From: Nevskiaceae bacterium
Lineage (GTDB): Bacteria > Pseudomonadota > Gammaproteobacteria > Nevskiales > Nevskiaceae
Reading direction: 5' to 3'
DNA length: 64,000 bases
Assembly: GCA_021731445.1 (NCBI GenBank)
Contig: JAKFXK010000035.1
Span: forward strand, 20,044-84,043
The notes below the pieces were generated by a model, which saw only the letters and a list, made by a program, of their open reading frames with translations, made no database searches and was not told the origin of the DNA. How positions within the stretch are numbered: position 1 is the first letter of the stretch; every line of letters starts with the position of its first letter. The position numbers and the translations under genes were made by a program. Positions 16,080-24,426 of the stretch are shown here, one piece after another.

Positions 16080-16697
16080 CTACAGCGGCTGGCAGCGTTG
16101 CCGCGCCTGAAAATCCGCCTGCAGCTGTGGCAGTTCTGCCTCGTTGGGGATCAGCGAGCGGAACAGGATCAGGCCGCGTGTGCTGGGTGACAGCAGCACG
16201 CGTGCACCAGCGGGCGCAGCCTGCCTGGCATCGCGCGTCAGCAGCAGATCAAGATGCTTGCGGCCCTCGGCATCCACCATTGCATCGCGGTCGTTGATGG
16301 CGAAGAAGTTGCTACTGTCGGCAGCGAAGCCGGAGACCGACACATAGCCTTGCTGTACGGGTGCGGTGATGTGCAATGCGCCCTTGGAGAGATCGAACAC
16401 GCAGGCGGTATAGAGCAGGTCTGGGCTGGGCCGTACCACAGTGCGCGCGCTGGCATCGACGCGCGGTGCAGGCAGCGCGACGTTGATGCCCTTGCGCGCG
16501 ATGATCTCGGCCTTGCGGCGCTGCGCTTCTGGCCGTGTATCGGGCACCGATGCCCCCTCGACACCCTTGGCCGCGATGCGGTGCATCACCAAGTGGCTGA
16601 TGGCTGTCGGCAGCGCCAGCACGGTCAGCAGGTTGAACACGGGCACCAGCACGAGAAACAGCAGCAGAGCTTTCGTCAGACTCAGGTTCGTCGTCAT
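16080..16697 (-). CDS. DUF1254-type exported/membrane protein
   Basis: 205 residues, starting at the ATG at 16697 (MTTNLSLTKALLLFLVLVPV). One N-terminal membrane segment is followed by a soluble domain with SPDLLYTACVFDLSKGALHI and GYVSVSGFAADSSNFFAIND, resembling the DUF1254 half of DUF1254/DUF1214 proteins. The start overlaps the DUF1214 gene stop by 4 nt (ATGA), so the two halves, often fused elsewhere, are here separate coupled genes. Function of the family is not established. Confidence 0.78.
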   Translation of the reverse strand: MTTNLSLTKALLLFLVLVPVFNLLTVLALPTAISHLVMHRIAAKGVEGASVPDTRPEAQRRKAEIIARKGINVALPAPRVDASARTVVRPSPDLLYTACVFDLSKGALHITAPVQQGYVSVSGFAADSSNFFAINDRDAMVDAEGRKHLDLLLTRDARQAAPAGARVLLSPSTRGLILFRSLIPNEAELPQLQADFQARQRCQPL

Positions 16698-17290
16698 GGG
16701 CAGCCTTCGCGCACGATGGTGGGCAGCGGCAGCGTCGCCAGCTGGGCGAGCACCTCCGGTGCCGGGTTGTAGACGCGCAGGGTCAGTGAATAAGGGCCTT
16801 TTGCGGGCGTGGGCAGACTGCCCTCTGCCATGGCCTGCGGGGCGAGTGAGATATCGAAGCGGCCATCCGGCGAAGGCGGCAGATTGCCGGCGTGGCGCGC
16901 ATAAAGACCTGCAGGATTCGGCACCAGATAATGGTCGGCACCATAGGCGGTGAGGCTCCACCAGCGCGCGGGTGGCGGCACGCCGCTGACGCGGTAGCGG
17001 CACTCGCCGCGCAGCACCTCGCCGCTGCTGTCGGTGAAGGCGGTGTAGTAGACCGCCTCCTGCGGCGTCAGCGCATAAAGTCCGGCGAGTGCGACGGCGG
17101 CGCGCTCCCAGGGATTGGCGGCACTGCTGCCCGTGGTCGCACTGGTGCGCCAGGGGCCATTATGGGTGGCGTGCCGGTCAATGAGATAGCGCAGCAAGGG
17201 CTTGGTGGTGAGCGCCCCCGTCAGCGCGGCGGCAAGGATCACGCCCGTCCACGCCAGCATCCTGCGCAGCGGCGACGTTTGGGTAGTCAT
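16694..17290 (-). CDS. DUF1214-type membrane protein
   Basis: 198 residues from the ATG at 17290: MTTQTSPLRRMLAWTGVILA, a membrane anchor, then a beta-rich domain with YYTAFTDSSGEVLRGECRYR, PPARWWSLTAYGADHYLVPN and KGPYSLTLRVYNP. The R-WWS-T-Y and F-D-I-S motifs are those of DUF1214. It is first in the two-gene operon driven from the 17320 operator region and divergent from the FGE/sulfatase operon, so the DUF pair is likely co-induced with the sulfatase. Confidence 0.8.
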   Translation of the reverse strand: MTTQTSPLRRMLAWTGVILAAALTGALTTKPLLRYLIDRHATHNGPWRTSATTGSSAANPWERAAVALAGLYALTPQEAVYYTAFTDSSGEVLRGECRYRVSGVPPPARWWSLTAYGADHYLVPNPAGLYARHAGNLPPSPDGRFDISLAPQAMAEGSLPTPAKGPYSLTLRVYNPAPEVLAQLATLPLPTIVREGCP

Positions 17291-17319
17291 GGGCGTCACT
17301 CCTGCGCGATGGATATTAT

Positions 17320-17334
17320 TTGACATCGTGTAAA
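17320..17334. promoter_or_regulatory. 15-bp operator TTGACA-TCG-TGTAAA
   Basis: Same dyad as at 9239, 15960 and 19974 with T-to-G at the third base, which turns the left half-site into a consensus -35 hexamer. It lies between the divergent DUF1214 (17290) and FGE (17398) starts. Confidence 0.75.
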
Positions 17335-17349
17335 TATCACTCCGATAAT
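17320..17349 (+). promoter_or_regulatory. Probable sigma-70 promoter of the FGE-sulfatase operon
   Basis: TTGACA at 17320-17325, an 18-nt spacer and GATAAT at 17344-17349, pointing toward the GTG start at 17398. The -35 box is the left half of the operator, so a bound repressor would block RNA polymerase. Confidence 0.6.
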
Positions 17350-17397
17350 CAATCCACAAGCTCTACCACAAATTACAGAGCACACGGAGGAGAACCC

Positions 17398-18285
17398 GTG
17401 GCTACGTCGCCTCTGACGACTCTGATTGCGCTGTTGTTGCTGGCTGGCCTCAGGCCATGCAGCGCGGGGGTGACTGCCAAGCCGGAGATGGTGCGCGTGC
17501 CTGCGGGCGAGGCGCACATCGGCAGCGACAAGGGACGTGCCGACGAAGCGCCGCCCTTCAAGACTGCGCTCGCAGCCTTCGATCTCGACCGCACGCCGGT
17601 GACGGTGGCGGCGTTCGCGCACTTTGCCAGGCAGAACGGCTTCGTCACCGAAGCCGAGAAGCTGGGCGGCGGTGCGGTGATGACTTTCGGCACCGGCCAG
17701 TGGAAGCTCGTGCCCGGTGCGATCTGGCGCCAGCCGCTGGGGCCGAAGGCCGAAGCCGCTGCGCCGACGCATCCCGTCACGCAGGTCTCGTGGAACGATG
17801 CCAGCGCCTACTGCGCCGCGCAGGGCAAGCGCCTGCCGAGCGAGGTGGAATACGAATACGCCTCGCGCCTGGGTGCGCCGGACGGTAGCGCCCATGCCTT
17901 CGGTGACGCGCTGGTAAAGGACGGCCGCTACCGCGCCAATGTCTGGACTGGTGTGTTCCCCATGCTCAACACCGCCAAGGACGGCTATCGCACCACCTCA
18001 CCGGTCGGTGCGTTTGGCGAAGACCCACTGGGCTTCACCGATCTTGCGGGCAACGTGTGGGAGTGGACCAGCGACTGGTACCGCCCCTACTCCGAGCGCG
18101 AGCAGCCCTGGCCACCGGGCAAGCCCGGTGAAAAGGTGCAGCGCGGCGGCTCCTTCCTCTGCGATCCCAGCTTCTGCTACGGCTTCAAGGTCACGGCACG
18201 CGGGCATTCCGCGCCGGACTCCTCCCACATGCATGTCGGCTTTCGCTGCGCGCGCAGCCTCGCCGACACACGGAAATCCGCATGA
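17398..18285 (+). CDS. Formylglycine-generating enzyme (SUMF1/FGE), with export signal
   Basis: 295 residues from a GTG start placed by GGAGGAG 5 nt upstream. A hydrophobic N-terminus (LTTLIALLLLAGLRPCSAG) predicts export. The FGE-sulfatase domain follows, with PVTQVSWNDASAYCAAQGKR, LPSEVEYEYA, DLAGNVWEWTSDWY and GGSFLCDPSFCYGFK. Cys255 and Cys260 match in spacing and context the two active-site cysteines of aerobic copper FGE, so it should oxidise the sulfatase CxPSR cysteine to formylglycine. Its TGA overlaps the sulfatase ATG by 4 nt. Most bacterial FGEs are cytosolic, so the signal is notable. Confidence 0.9.
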   Translation: MATSPLTTLIALLLLAGLRPCSAGVTAKPEMVRVPAGEAHIGSDKGRADEAPPFKTALAAFDLDRTPVTVAAFAHFARQNGFVTEAEKLGGGAVMTFGTGQWKLVPGAIWRQPLGPKAEAAAPTHPVTQVSWNDASAYCAAQGKRLPSEVEYEYASRLGAPDGSAHAFGDALVKDGRYRANVWTGVFPMLNTAKDGYRTTSPVGAFGEDPLGFTDLAGNVWEWTSDWYRPYSEREQPWPPGKPGEKVQRGGSFLCDPSFCYGFKVTARGHSAPDSSHMHVGFRCARSLADTRKSA

Positions 18286-19922
18286 AAAAACGCCTGCTGA
18301 TCCCACTGCTCGTTGTCATCGGTGCAGCTGCGCTGTATGCGCTGCGCCTGCCGATCCTGCTGCATGCCACGGGCTGGATTTCCGATTTCAAGAATCCCCG
18401 CGCACCCAACCGTGTCGTGCCGTGGCAGCAGGGGCCGACAACAGCGAGTGCCGGCGCGCGACCGCCGAACGTGATCGTGATTCTCATCGACGACATGGGC
18501 ATCAACGATGTGTCGAGCTATGGGGCCGGCATGCCGCAAGTGCCAACGCCGAACATCGACCGTCTCGCCGCCGAAGGTGTGCGCTTTGATCGCGGCTACT
18601 CGGCCAACGCCGTGTGCTCACCCTCGCGCGCCTCGCTGATGACGGGCCGCTATGCCACTCGCTTCGGCTTCGAGTTCACGCCCACGCCCGGCAACATGGC
18701 GAAAGTCGCGCCACTGCTCTCGTCGCCGGATCGCCTGCGCCCGGTGATCGTCCACCGCGATCGCGCGGCCGATATCGCGCCTTTCAACCAGCTGGGTATG
18801 CCGACTTCCGAAGTCACCATTGCCGAAGTGCTGAAAACGAAGGGCTATCACACGGCACACATCGGCAAGTGGCACCTGGGTGGCACGCCGGAGTTCCGCC
18901 CCAACAACCAGGGCTTTGACGAAACCCTGTTCATGGAGAACGGCCTGCACCTGCCGGAGGGCAGTCCCGATGTCGAAAACGCCAAGCAGGATTTCGACCC
19001 CATTGATCGCTTCCTCTGGCCCAACATGCGCTATGCCGCCAGCTACAACGGCAGTGACTGGTTCGAGCCACGCGGCTATCTCGCCGACTACTACACCGAC
19101 GAGGCGATCAAGGTCATCGAGGCCAACCGCAACCGGCCGTTTTTCCTGTATCTGGCGCACTGGGGCATCCACACTCCCTTGCAGGCGCTGAAGAGCGATT
19201 ACGAAGCCCTGCCCGCGACGATGAGCCACCGCGAGCGCGTGTACGGTGCGATGGTGCTGTCCATCGACCGCAGTGTCGGGCGCATCCTGCAGGCACTGAA
19301 GGCGCAGGGGCTGGATGAGAACACGCTGGTGGTGTTCACCAGCGATAACGGCGCGCCCGGATACATCGGCCTGCCGGATGTCAACAAGCCCTATCGCGGC
19401 TTCAAGCTCACGCTGTTCGAGGGTGGTGTGCGCGTGCCCTATCTCGCGCGCTGGCCGGGCCAGCTGCCAGCAGGGTTGCAGTATCCCTATCCGGTATCGA
19501 GTCTTGACCTCATGCCCACCATCGCCGCCGCAGCGGGGGCTGCGCCGCCGGCGGATCGCGTCATTGACGGCGTCAACCTGTTGCCGCATCTCACTGGCAG
19601 AGAGGCCGCTGCACCGCACGATGTGCTTTTCTGGCGCGATGGCAGCTACGAGATGGTGATGGCGAAAGGCTGGAAGCTGCAACAGTCACAACGGCCTGCC
19701 AAAACCTGGCTGTTCCATCTCGACGAAGATCCCACCGAGCAGCGCAATCTGGCCGATGGCAATCCCGGCAAGGTGGCGGAGCTGAAAGCCCTGCTCACCG
19801 CCCACAACGGCGGGATGAAGCCCGCGCTCTGGCCGTCCTTCGTCGAGTTCCCGGTGATGGTGGACAAGACGCTCGACCAGCCCGAAGAGCCTGACGACGA
19901 GTATGTGTACTGGCAGAACTGA
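18282..19922 (+). CDS. Membrane-anchored arylsulfatase (type I)
   Basis: 546 residues. The N-terminal signal-anchor (about residues 4-22) is followed by a sulfatase domain with the Asp pair in VILIDDMG (D70-D71), the formylglycine site VCSPSRASLMTGRYATR (Cys112), GKWHLGGTPEFRP, TSDNGAPGY and a C-terminal FEGGVRVPYLARWPG block. It is translationally coupled to FGE. The distal part retains the usual DPTEQRNLA motif. A periplasm-facing sulfatase matured by its own exported FGE is the simplest reading. Substrate unknown; it is shorter than and distinct from the enzyme at 5209. Confidence 0.93.
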   Translation: MKKRLLIPLLVVIGAAALYALRLPILLHATGWISDFKNPRAPNRVVPWQQGPTTASAGARPPNVIVILIDDMGINDVSSYGAGMPQVPTPNIDRLAAEGVRFDRGYSANAVCSPSRASLMTGRYATRFGFEFTPTPGNMAKVAPLLSSPDRLRPVIVHRDRAADIAPFNQLGMPTSEVTIAEVLKTKGYHTAHIGKWHLGGTPEFRPNNQGFDETLFMENGLHLPEGSPDVENAKQDFDPIDRFLWPNMRYAASYNGSDWFEPRGYLADYYTDEAIKVIEANRNRPFFLYLAHWGIHTPLQALKSDYEALPATMSHRERVYGAMVLSIDRSVGRILQALKAQGLDENTLVVFTSDNGAPGYIGLPDVNKPYRGFKLTLFEGGVRVPYLARWPGQLPAGLQYPYPVSSLDLMPTIAAAAGAAPPADRVIDGVNLLPHLTGREAAAPHDVLFWRDGSYEMVMAKGWKLQQSQRPAKTWLFHLDEDPTEQRNLADGNPGKVAELKALLTAHNGGMKPALWPSFVEFPVMVDKTLDQPEEPDDEYVYWQN

Positions 19923-19973
19923 CAGCCCCCCCGGCACGTCGGCGTGTCGTGGTGTTCCAGCGCGATCAAAAAC

Positions 19974-19988
19974 TTGACATCATGTAAA
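19974..19988. promoter_or_regulatory. 15-bp operator TTGACA-TCA-TGTAAA
   Basis: Fourth member of the palindrome set, 200 nt before the DUF1302 start. TTGACA again doubles as a candidate -35 box; TAGGGT 16 nt further is only a weak -10. The 150-nt leader that follows holds no gene I can support. Confidence 0.72.
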
Positions 19989-20174
19989 AAATTGATAGGG
20001 TGCTTTCGGCTTTTCACTCCAGCCAAGCGTTTCGCTAGGGATGCACATCACGGCAAGGCGCGGGCTTAAAGGGCGCATCGTCAGGTGGTTGAAACAGTCA
20101 GGGTTGCGGCAGATCGCCTTCGAGAGCGGTCGCCGGAATGTCCTTAACAGTGTTTGGAGGAGAGAGGCCGCAGC

Positions 20175-22322
20175 ATGTTCGAGCACCCCGCCGGTGTGAG
20201 GGCGCGCACTTTGCCGCGCGCAAGACCTCAGTTGGTTTTTGCAGCCAGCCTGCTGGCGCTGCCACTGCCGGTGTTCGCCATCGATTTTTCGCTGGACAGC
20301 CTCAATCTCACCGGCAAGTTCGCGGCCCAGGTTTCAGCGGGTGCGACGCTGCGCACCGAAGAGCGGGCCCGCGACCTCGTCGGCAAGCTCAACCTGCCAG
20401 GGCAGGAGCAGTTCTGCGAGGACAAGCCCGCGCTGCCGCCCGGTGCGGCGCCGGGCATCAATTGCACCAATGTCCCGGGCAATGCCGCCTATCTCGCGCT
20501 GCCTGGTACAGCCACACACAACACCGACAACGGCAACCTCAACTACGACAAGGGCGATGTGGTCAATACGGTGTTCCGTTTCGCGCCGCGCCTGCAGTTC
20601 ACCCATCCGCGCTTTGGCATCGACATCAGCGCAGTGGCCTTCTACGACCCGATCAACTACGACTTCACCGAGTACCACCCGAACAACTTCGAGGACAACA
20701 ACGGCTTCCAGCCGCGCCATACCAAACGCAGCAAGGAGGCACGCAAGGACATCAGCGGCGGCGTGAACCTGCTTGACGCCTTCATCTCCACCGACCTGCC
20801 GCTGCCCGGCGGCCGTGAGTTGTCGGTGAAGCTCGGCAACCAGATTCTGAGTCTGGGCACCACGACGACGCTCATCCTCAATGGCTTGAACACGGTGAAT
20901 CCGCCGGATGCGAACCTGCGCTTTCTGCCCGGCTCGGACTTGCGCGACGTGTTCCAGCGCGTACCGCTGGCGGTGCTCAGCACCTCGCTGACCGACTCGA
21001 TGGCGGTGACGGGCTTCTATCAATTGCTGTGGAAGCCGGTGACGCTGCCCCCCATCGGCAGCTATTACTCCAGCAGCGATTTTCTCGGCGCGGGCGATCC
21101 CTACATCGGCCTCCTGTTCGGCAAGCCGCGCGAAGACCCGGACAATCTCGTCGGCGTGCAGGAGCGCACGCAGGGTAATGCCAACCTGCTCTCAGATGCG
21201 GGACGCACACTGTATTTCGGCAAGACGCAAAAGGCTGGCAACGGTGGCCAGCACGGTTTCAATTTCAACTACCTCGCCAGCTGGCTCAACAGCACCAGCT
21301 TCGATTTCAGCTATCTCAACCTGCACTCGCGCCTGCCGACGATCAGCTTCGTCGCCGCAGAAGAAGGCTGCACCAACCGCGCCGCCAACCAAGCCGAGGC
21401 GCTGGCGGCGTGCAGGGGGTTTACCGCAGTGCCCGGCGGGGTTGAGCCGCTGCCCCTGGATACCGTCAAACCAACGGTGGTGTATGCGGAAAACATCAAA
21501 ACCTTCGGTGCGAGCTTCAGCACCAACCTGGGCTCGGTGGCCTGGACGGGCGAAGTCACCTACCGGCCCAACCAGCCTTTCCAGATTGACGCAGTGGACG
21601 TGGGCTATGCCGCCCTGCTGCCAGTATTCCCCAGCACCTCGCTCAACTTCGGCGTGGTCACGGTACCGGGTGATCGTGTCGCCATCCCGGACTATGTCGA
21701 GACGGTTTATCGCCGCAACACCAATGTGCAGCCGGGTGATTTGATCCAGGGCTTCGAGCGCCTGCAATCGCTGGCTTACAACACGTCCTTCCTGTTCCTG
21801 CTGGGGGCCAGCGACAACTCTTTCGGCGCGGACCAGGTCACGGCCTTGGTCGAGTTGGGCGGGCAGCAGATATTGAATATGCCGCGTCTCGACCAGTTGC
21901 AGATCGCCACCCCCGGTACGCAGTTCCACCGCAGCGCCGGCGTCGATGGCACCGGCACGCCGACACCGGAGCAGACCCAGACCGGTGCCGAAGCACGCCT
22001 GAATGCGAGCTTTCAGGAAGACGGTTTCGCCACCGCGTTTTCCTGGGGCTATCGCGTGCTGGGGCAGCTGGCGTACGAAAACGTGTTGCCGGGCGTAAAG
22101 CTGTCTCCGCAGATCACTTTCTTCCATGACGTGAATGGCCGCTCGCCCCTGCCCAGCGGCGAGTTTTTTGAAGACCGCAAGCAGGCCACGGCGGGCTTGA
22201 ACGTGCTCATCGAAAACAGCCTCTCCAGCACGCTGCGCTACTCATGGTTCTTCGATGGCGGCCGCCGCAACATGCTGCACGACCGCGACAACTTGCAGTT
22301 CAACATCAGCTACGACTTTTGA
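20175..22322 (+). CDS. DUF1302 outer-membrane porin-like protein
   Basis: 715 residues from the ATG at 20175 (GGAGGAG ribosome site at 20156). A signal peptide ends at VFAIDF, followed by the DUF1302 hallmark start (LDSLNLTGKFAAQVSAGATLRTE, broken here as two segments) and a long beta-rich region. The end NLQFNISYDF, with a terminal aromatic, is typical of outer-membrane beta-barrels. DUF1302 proteins pair with DUF1329 proteins in clusters for sterols, terpenes and other hydrophobics. It probably takes up the sulfated substrate or its aglycone (inference). Confidence 0.85.
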   Translation: MFEHPAGVRARTLPRARPQLVFAASLLALPLPVFAIDFSLDSLNLTGKFAAQVSAGATLRTEERARDLVGKLNLPGQEQFCEDKPALPPGAAPGINCTNVPGNAAYLALPGTATHNTDNGNLNYDKGDVVNTVFRFAPRLQFTHPRFGIDISAVAFYDPINYDFTEYHPNNFEDNNGFQPRHTKRSKEARKDISGGVNLLDAFISTDLPLPGGRELSVKLGNQILSLGTTTTLILNGLNTVNPPDANLRFLPGSDLRDVFQRVPLAVLSTSLTDSMAVTGFYQLLWKPVTLPPIGSYYSSSDFLGAGDPYIGLLFGKPREDPDNLVGVQERTQGNANLLSDAGRTLYFGKTQKAGNGGQHGFNFNYLASWLNSTSFDFSYLNLHSRLPTISFVAAEEGCTNRAANQAEALAACRGFTAVPGGVEPLPLDTVKPTVVYAENIKTFGASFSTNLGSVAWTGEVTYRPNQPFQIDAVDVGYAALLPVFPSTSLNFGVVTVPGDRVAIPDYVETVYRRNTNVQPGDLIQGFERLQSLAYNTSFLFLLGASDNSFGADQVTALVELGGQQILNMPRLDQLQIATPGTQFHRSAGVDGTGTPTPEQTQTGAEARLNASFQEDGFATAFSWGYRVLGQLAYENVLPGVKLSPQITFFHDVNGRSPLPSGEFFEDRKQATAGLNVLIENSLSSTLRYSWFFDGGRRNMLHDRDNLQFNISYDF

Positions 22323-22339
22323 TGCACCGAGGATCCGCC

Positions 22340-23698
22340 ATGCACACAATCCCCAAGCTGTTGACGGTCTGCGCACTGCTGGCCACACACAGCGCCATCG
22401 CAAAAGTGCCTGCGGAAAAGGCCGCCCAGCTCGGCACCACGCTCACCCCCGTGGGTGCGGTGGAGGCCGCCAACAAGGAGGGCACCATTCCGGCGTGGAA
22501 AGGTGGCGTGCCCAAGCTGCCGCCGATGTTCGACAACTATCAGCGCGGCGCGGGCGAGTACTACCCGGACCCGTTTCCGCAGGACAAGCCCAAGTTCAAG
22601 ATCGACGCCGGCAACATCAAGCAATATTCGGCGATGCTGCCCGCTGGTGCGGCACGGCGTCTGGTGCTGAACCCAAAGCTTTACTACAACGTCTACCCGA
22701 CACGCCGCACCGCGACCTTTCCCGATGCGATCTACGCCGCCACCAAGGCCAACGCACTGAGCGCCGAGCTGACCGGCGACGATGGCGTGCAGAACGCCAC
22801 GCTCGGCTTCCCGTTTCCCATCCCGGCCACGGGCGCGGAGGCCATCGTCAACCATCGTGTGCGCTATCGCGGCGACTCGGCGGTGCAGACCGGCAATACC
22901 ATCGTCGTCAATCGCAACGGCCAGTACAACGTCAATGGCTATGAGCTGTCGGTGCAGTTCGTCTACGGCAACACCAGCAAGCTGGCCGCAAAGGGCAGTG
23001 ATCTCATCTTTCAGTTGATCCGCAAGGACATCTCACCGCCCCGCCTCGCCGGCAATGTCACGCTGGTGTGGGACAAGCTCGATGGCGGCCGTGAAGCCTG
23101 GCAGTTCTCGCCCGGCACCGGCCGCGTGCGGCAGGCGCCGAACGTGGCCTTCGACAACCCTTCAGCCGGCACTGATGCGCTGCAGAACATCGACCAGCAG
23201 GACATGTTCAACGGCTCGCAGAGCCGCTACAGCTGGAAGCTGGTGGGCAAGAAGGAGATGTTCATCGCCTACAACAACTACCGCCTGGTGCGGCCTGAGC
23301 TGAAGCTCAAGGACATCATCCAGCCCGGCCACCTCAATCCGGAGCACCTGCGCTACGAACTGCATCGCGTCTGGATCGTCGAGGCCGATCTCAAGCCCGG
23401 CTCCGGCAATGTCTACAGGAAACGCCGCTTCTATATCGACGAGGACAGCTGGAACATCGCGGCGGTGGATTGCTACGACTCGCGCAACACGCTTTGGCGC
23501 TATCAGGAGGGCTTCGTGATTCCACTCATCGTCGACAAGGCGGTGGTCTCGGCGCCGCAGGTGACGTATGACCTGTTCGCGGGCCGCTACGCCATCAACA
23601 ACCTGCCCAACGAGCAGGGCTACATCGCCAGGTTCGGGATGAATTTCGCACCCGGCTATTTCACACCGCAGAACCTGAAGAAGATGGGCCGCACCTGA
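22340..23698 (+). CDS. DUF1329 periplasmic protein (LolA/B-like)
   Basis: 452 residues with a signal peptide (MHTIPKLLTVCALLATHSAIA) and the DUF1329 pattern: GAVEAANKEGTIPAWKGG, then DKPKFKID, VYPTRRTATFP, SRYSWKLVGKKEMFIAYNNY and a YRKRRFYIDEDSW block. It begins 17 nt after the DUF1302 stop, so the pair is one operon. Family proteins are thought to carry lipophilic ligands across the periplasm or assist the outer-membrane partner. Confidence 0.87.
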   Translation: MHTIPKLLTVCALLATHSAIAKVPAEKAAQLGTTLTPVGAVEAANKEGTIPAWKGGVPKLPPMFDNYQRGAGEYYPDPFPQDKPKFKIDAGNIKQYSAMLPAGAARRLVLNPKLYYNVYPTRRTATFPDAIYAATKANALSAELTGDDGVQNATLGFPFPIPATGAEAIVNHRVRYRGDSAVQTGNTIVVNRNGQYNVNGYELSVQFVYGNTSKLAAKGSDLIFQLIRKDISPPRLAGNVTLVWDKLDGGREAWQFSPGTGRVRQAPNVAFDNPSAGTDALQNIDQQDMFNGSQSRYSWKLVGKKEMFIAYNNYRLVRPELKLKDIIQPGHLNPEHLRYELHRVWIVEADLKPGSGNVYRKRRFYIDEDSWNIAAVDCYDSRNTLWRYQEGFVIPLIVDKAVVSAPQVTYDLFAGRYAINNLPNEQGYIARFGMNFAPGYFTPQNLKKMGRT

Positions 23699-23704
23699 GG
23701 TGCG

Positions 23705-24226
23705 CTATGTCACCGTGCTGACGGCCCTGTGCAACAACAGCAGGCGCAGGTCGAACTCGATCTGGTGGTACTGCGGCAAGAGGTGCTCGCACAGCTGGTA
23801 GAACGCCTTGTTGTGCTCTCGTTCGCGCAGGTGCGCCAGCTCGTGCACCACCACCATCTCCAGAAACTCCGGCGCGGTGCTCTTGAACAGGCTCGCGATG
23901 CGGATCTCGGCCTTGGCCTTGAGCCGGCTGCCCTGCACACGCGAAATGCTGGTGTGCAGGCCGAGCACGTTCTGCAGCACGTCCATCTTGTTCTGCCAGA
24001 TGACCTTGTGCAGCGGGCCAGAGCTGCGCAGGTGCGCGCTCTTCAAGATCATCACGTAGTCGAACAGTGCGCCATCGGTCTGTATGAGATGACGCTCCGG
24101 ATACTTTCTCTCCAGATACTTGCCCAGTCGATTCGTGGTCAGTAAATCCTGCACTTCCATCAGCACCGCCAGCGGGTATGCGCCGATGAAACGCTGGACA
24201 TGCGGAGCGTAATGCGAGGCGGTCAT
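23705..24226 (-). CDS. YgjP-like zinc metallopeptidase
   Basis: 173 residues ending in a WLM/YgjP-type (M48-related) domain. The zinc motif is VVVHELAHLREREHNKAFY (HExxH with the third His four residues on). LKAKAEIRIASLFKS and a preceding beta-rich stretch match YgjP. It is a cytosolic protein without signal. Its end nearly abuts the convergent DUF1329 stop. It does not look like part of the sulfatase regulon. Confidence 0.82.
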   Translation of the reverse strand: MTASHYAPHVQRFIGAYPLAVLMEVQDLLTTNRLGKYLERKYPERHLIQTDGALFDYVMILKSAHLRSSGPLHKVIWQNKMDVLQNVLGLHTSISRVQGSRLKAKAEIRIASLFKSTAPEFLEMVVVHELAHLREREHNKAFYQLCEHLLPQYHQIEFDLRLLLLHRAVSTVT

Positions 24227-24288
24227 GCAAGCCCTTGGGATTTGTATGGTGGTATTAGCAGTCTGAAGCTATACCGTCTGTAACGACA

Positions 24289-24306
24289 TTCCCTGCGAAC
24301 AGGGAA
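24289..24306. repeat. REP-like hairpin TTCCCTG-CGAA-CAGGGAA
   Basis: A perfect 7-bp stem with a CGAA loop, followed by two more GCAGGGAATT/ATTCCCTGC copies (24311-24320 and about 24388-24397). The whole 24227-24426 gap between the metallopeptidase start and the protease end contains these short dyads and no gene I can support. Confidence 0.5.
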
Positions 24307-24426
24307 GCTTGCAGGGAATTCCAAGCTTGCCGCTGTCCATTGCAGTTTGATGCGATGAGGCCTACAAAACCCAGAACGATCGCGGTTATTCCCTGCGCAG
24401 CATTTTTTCTCCTTAAGTTTCTCGTA

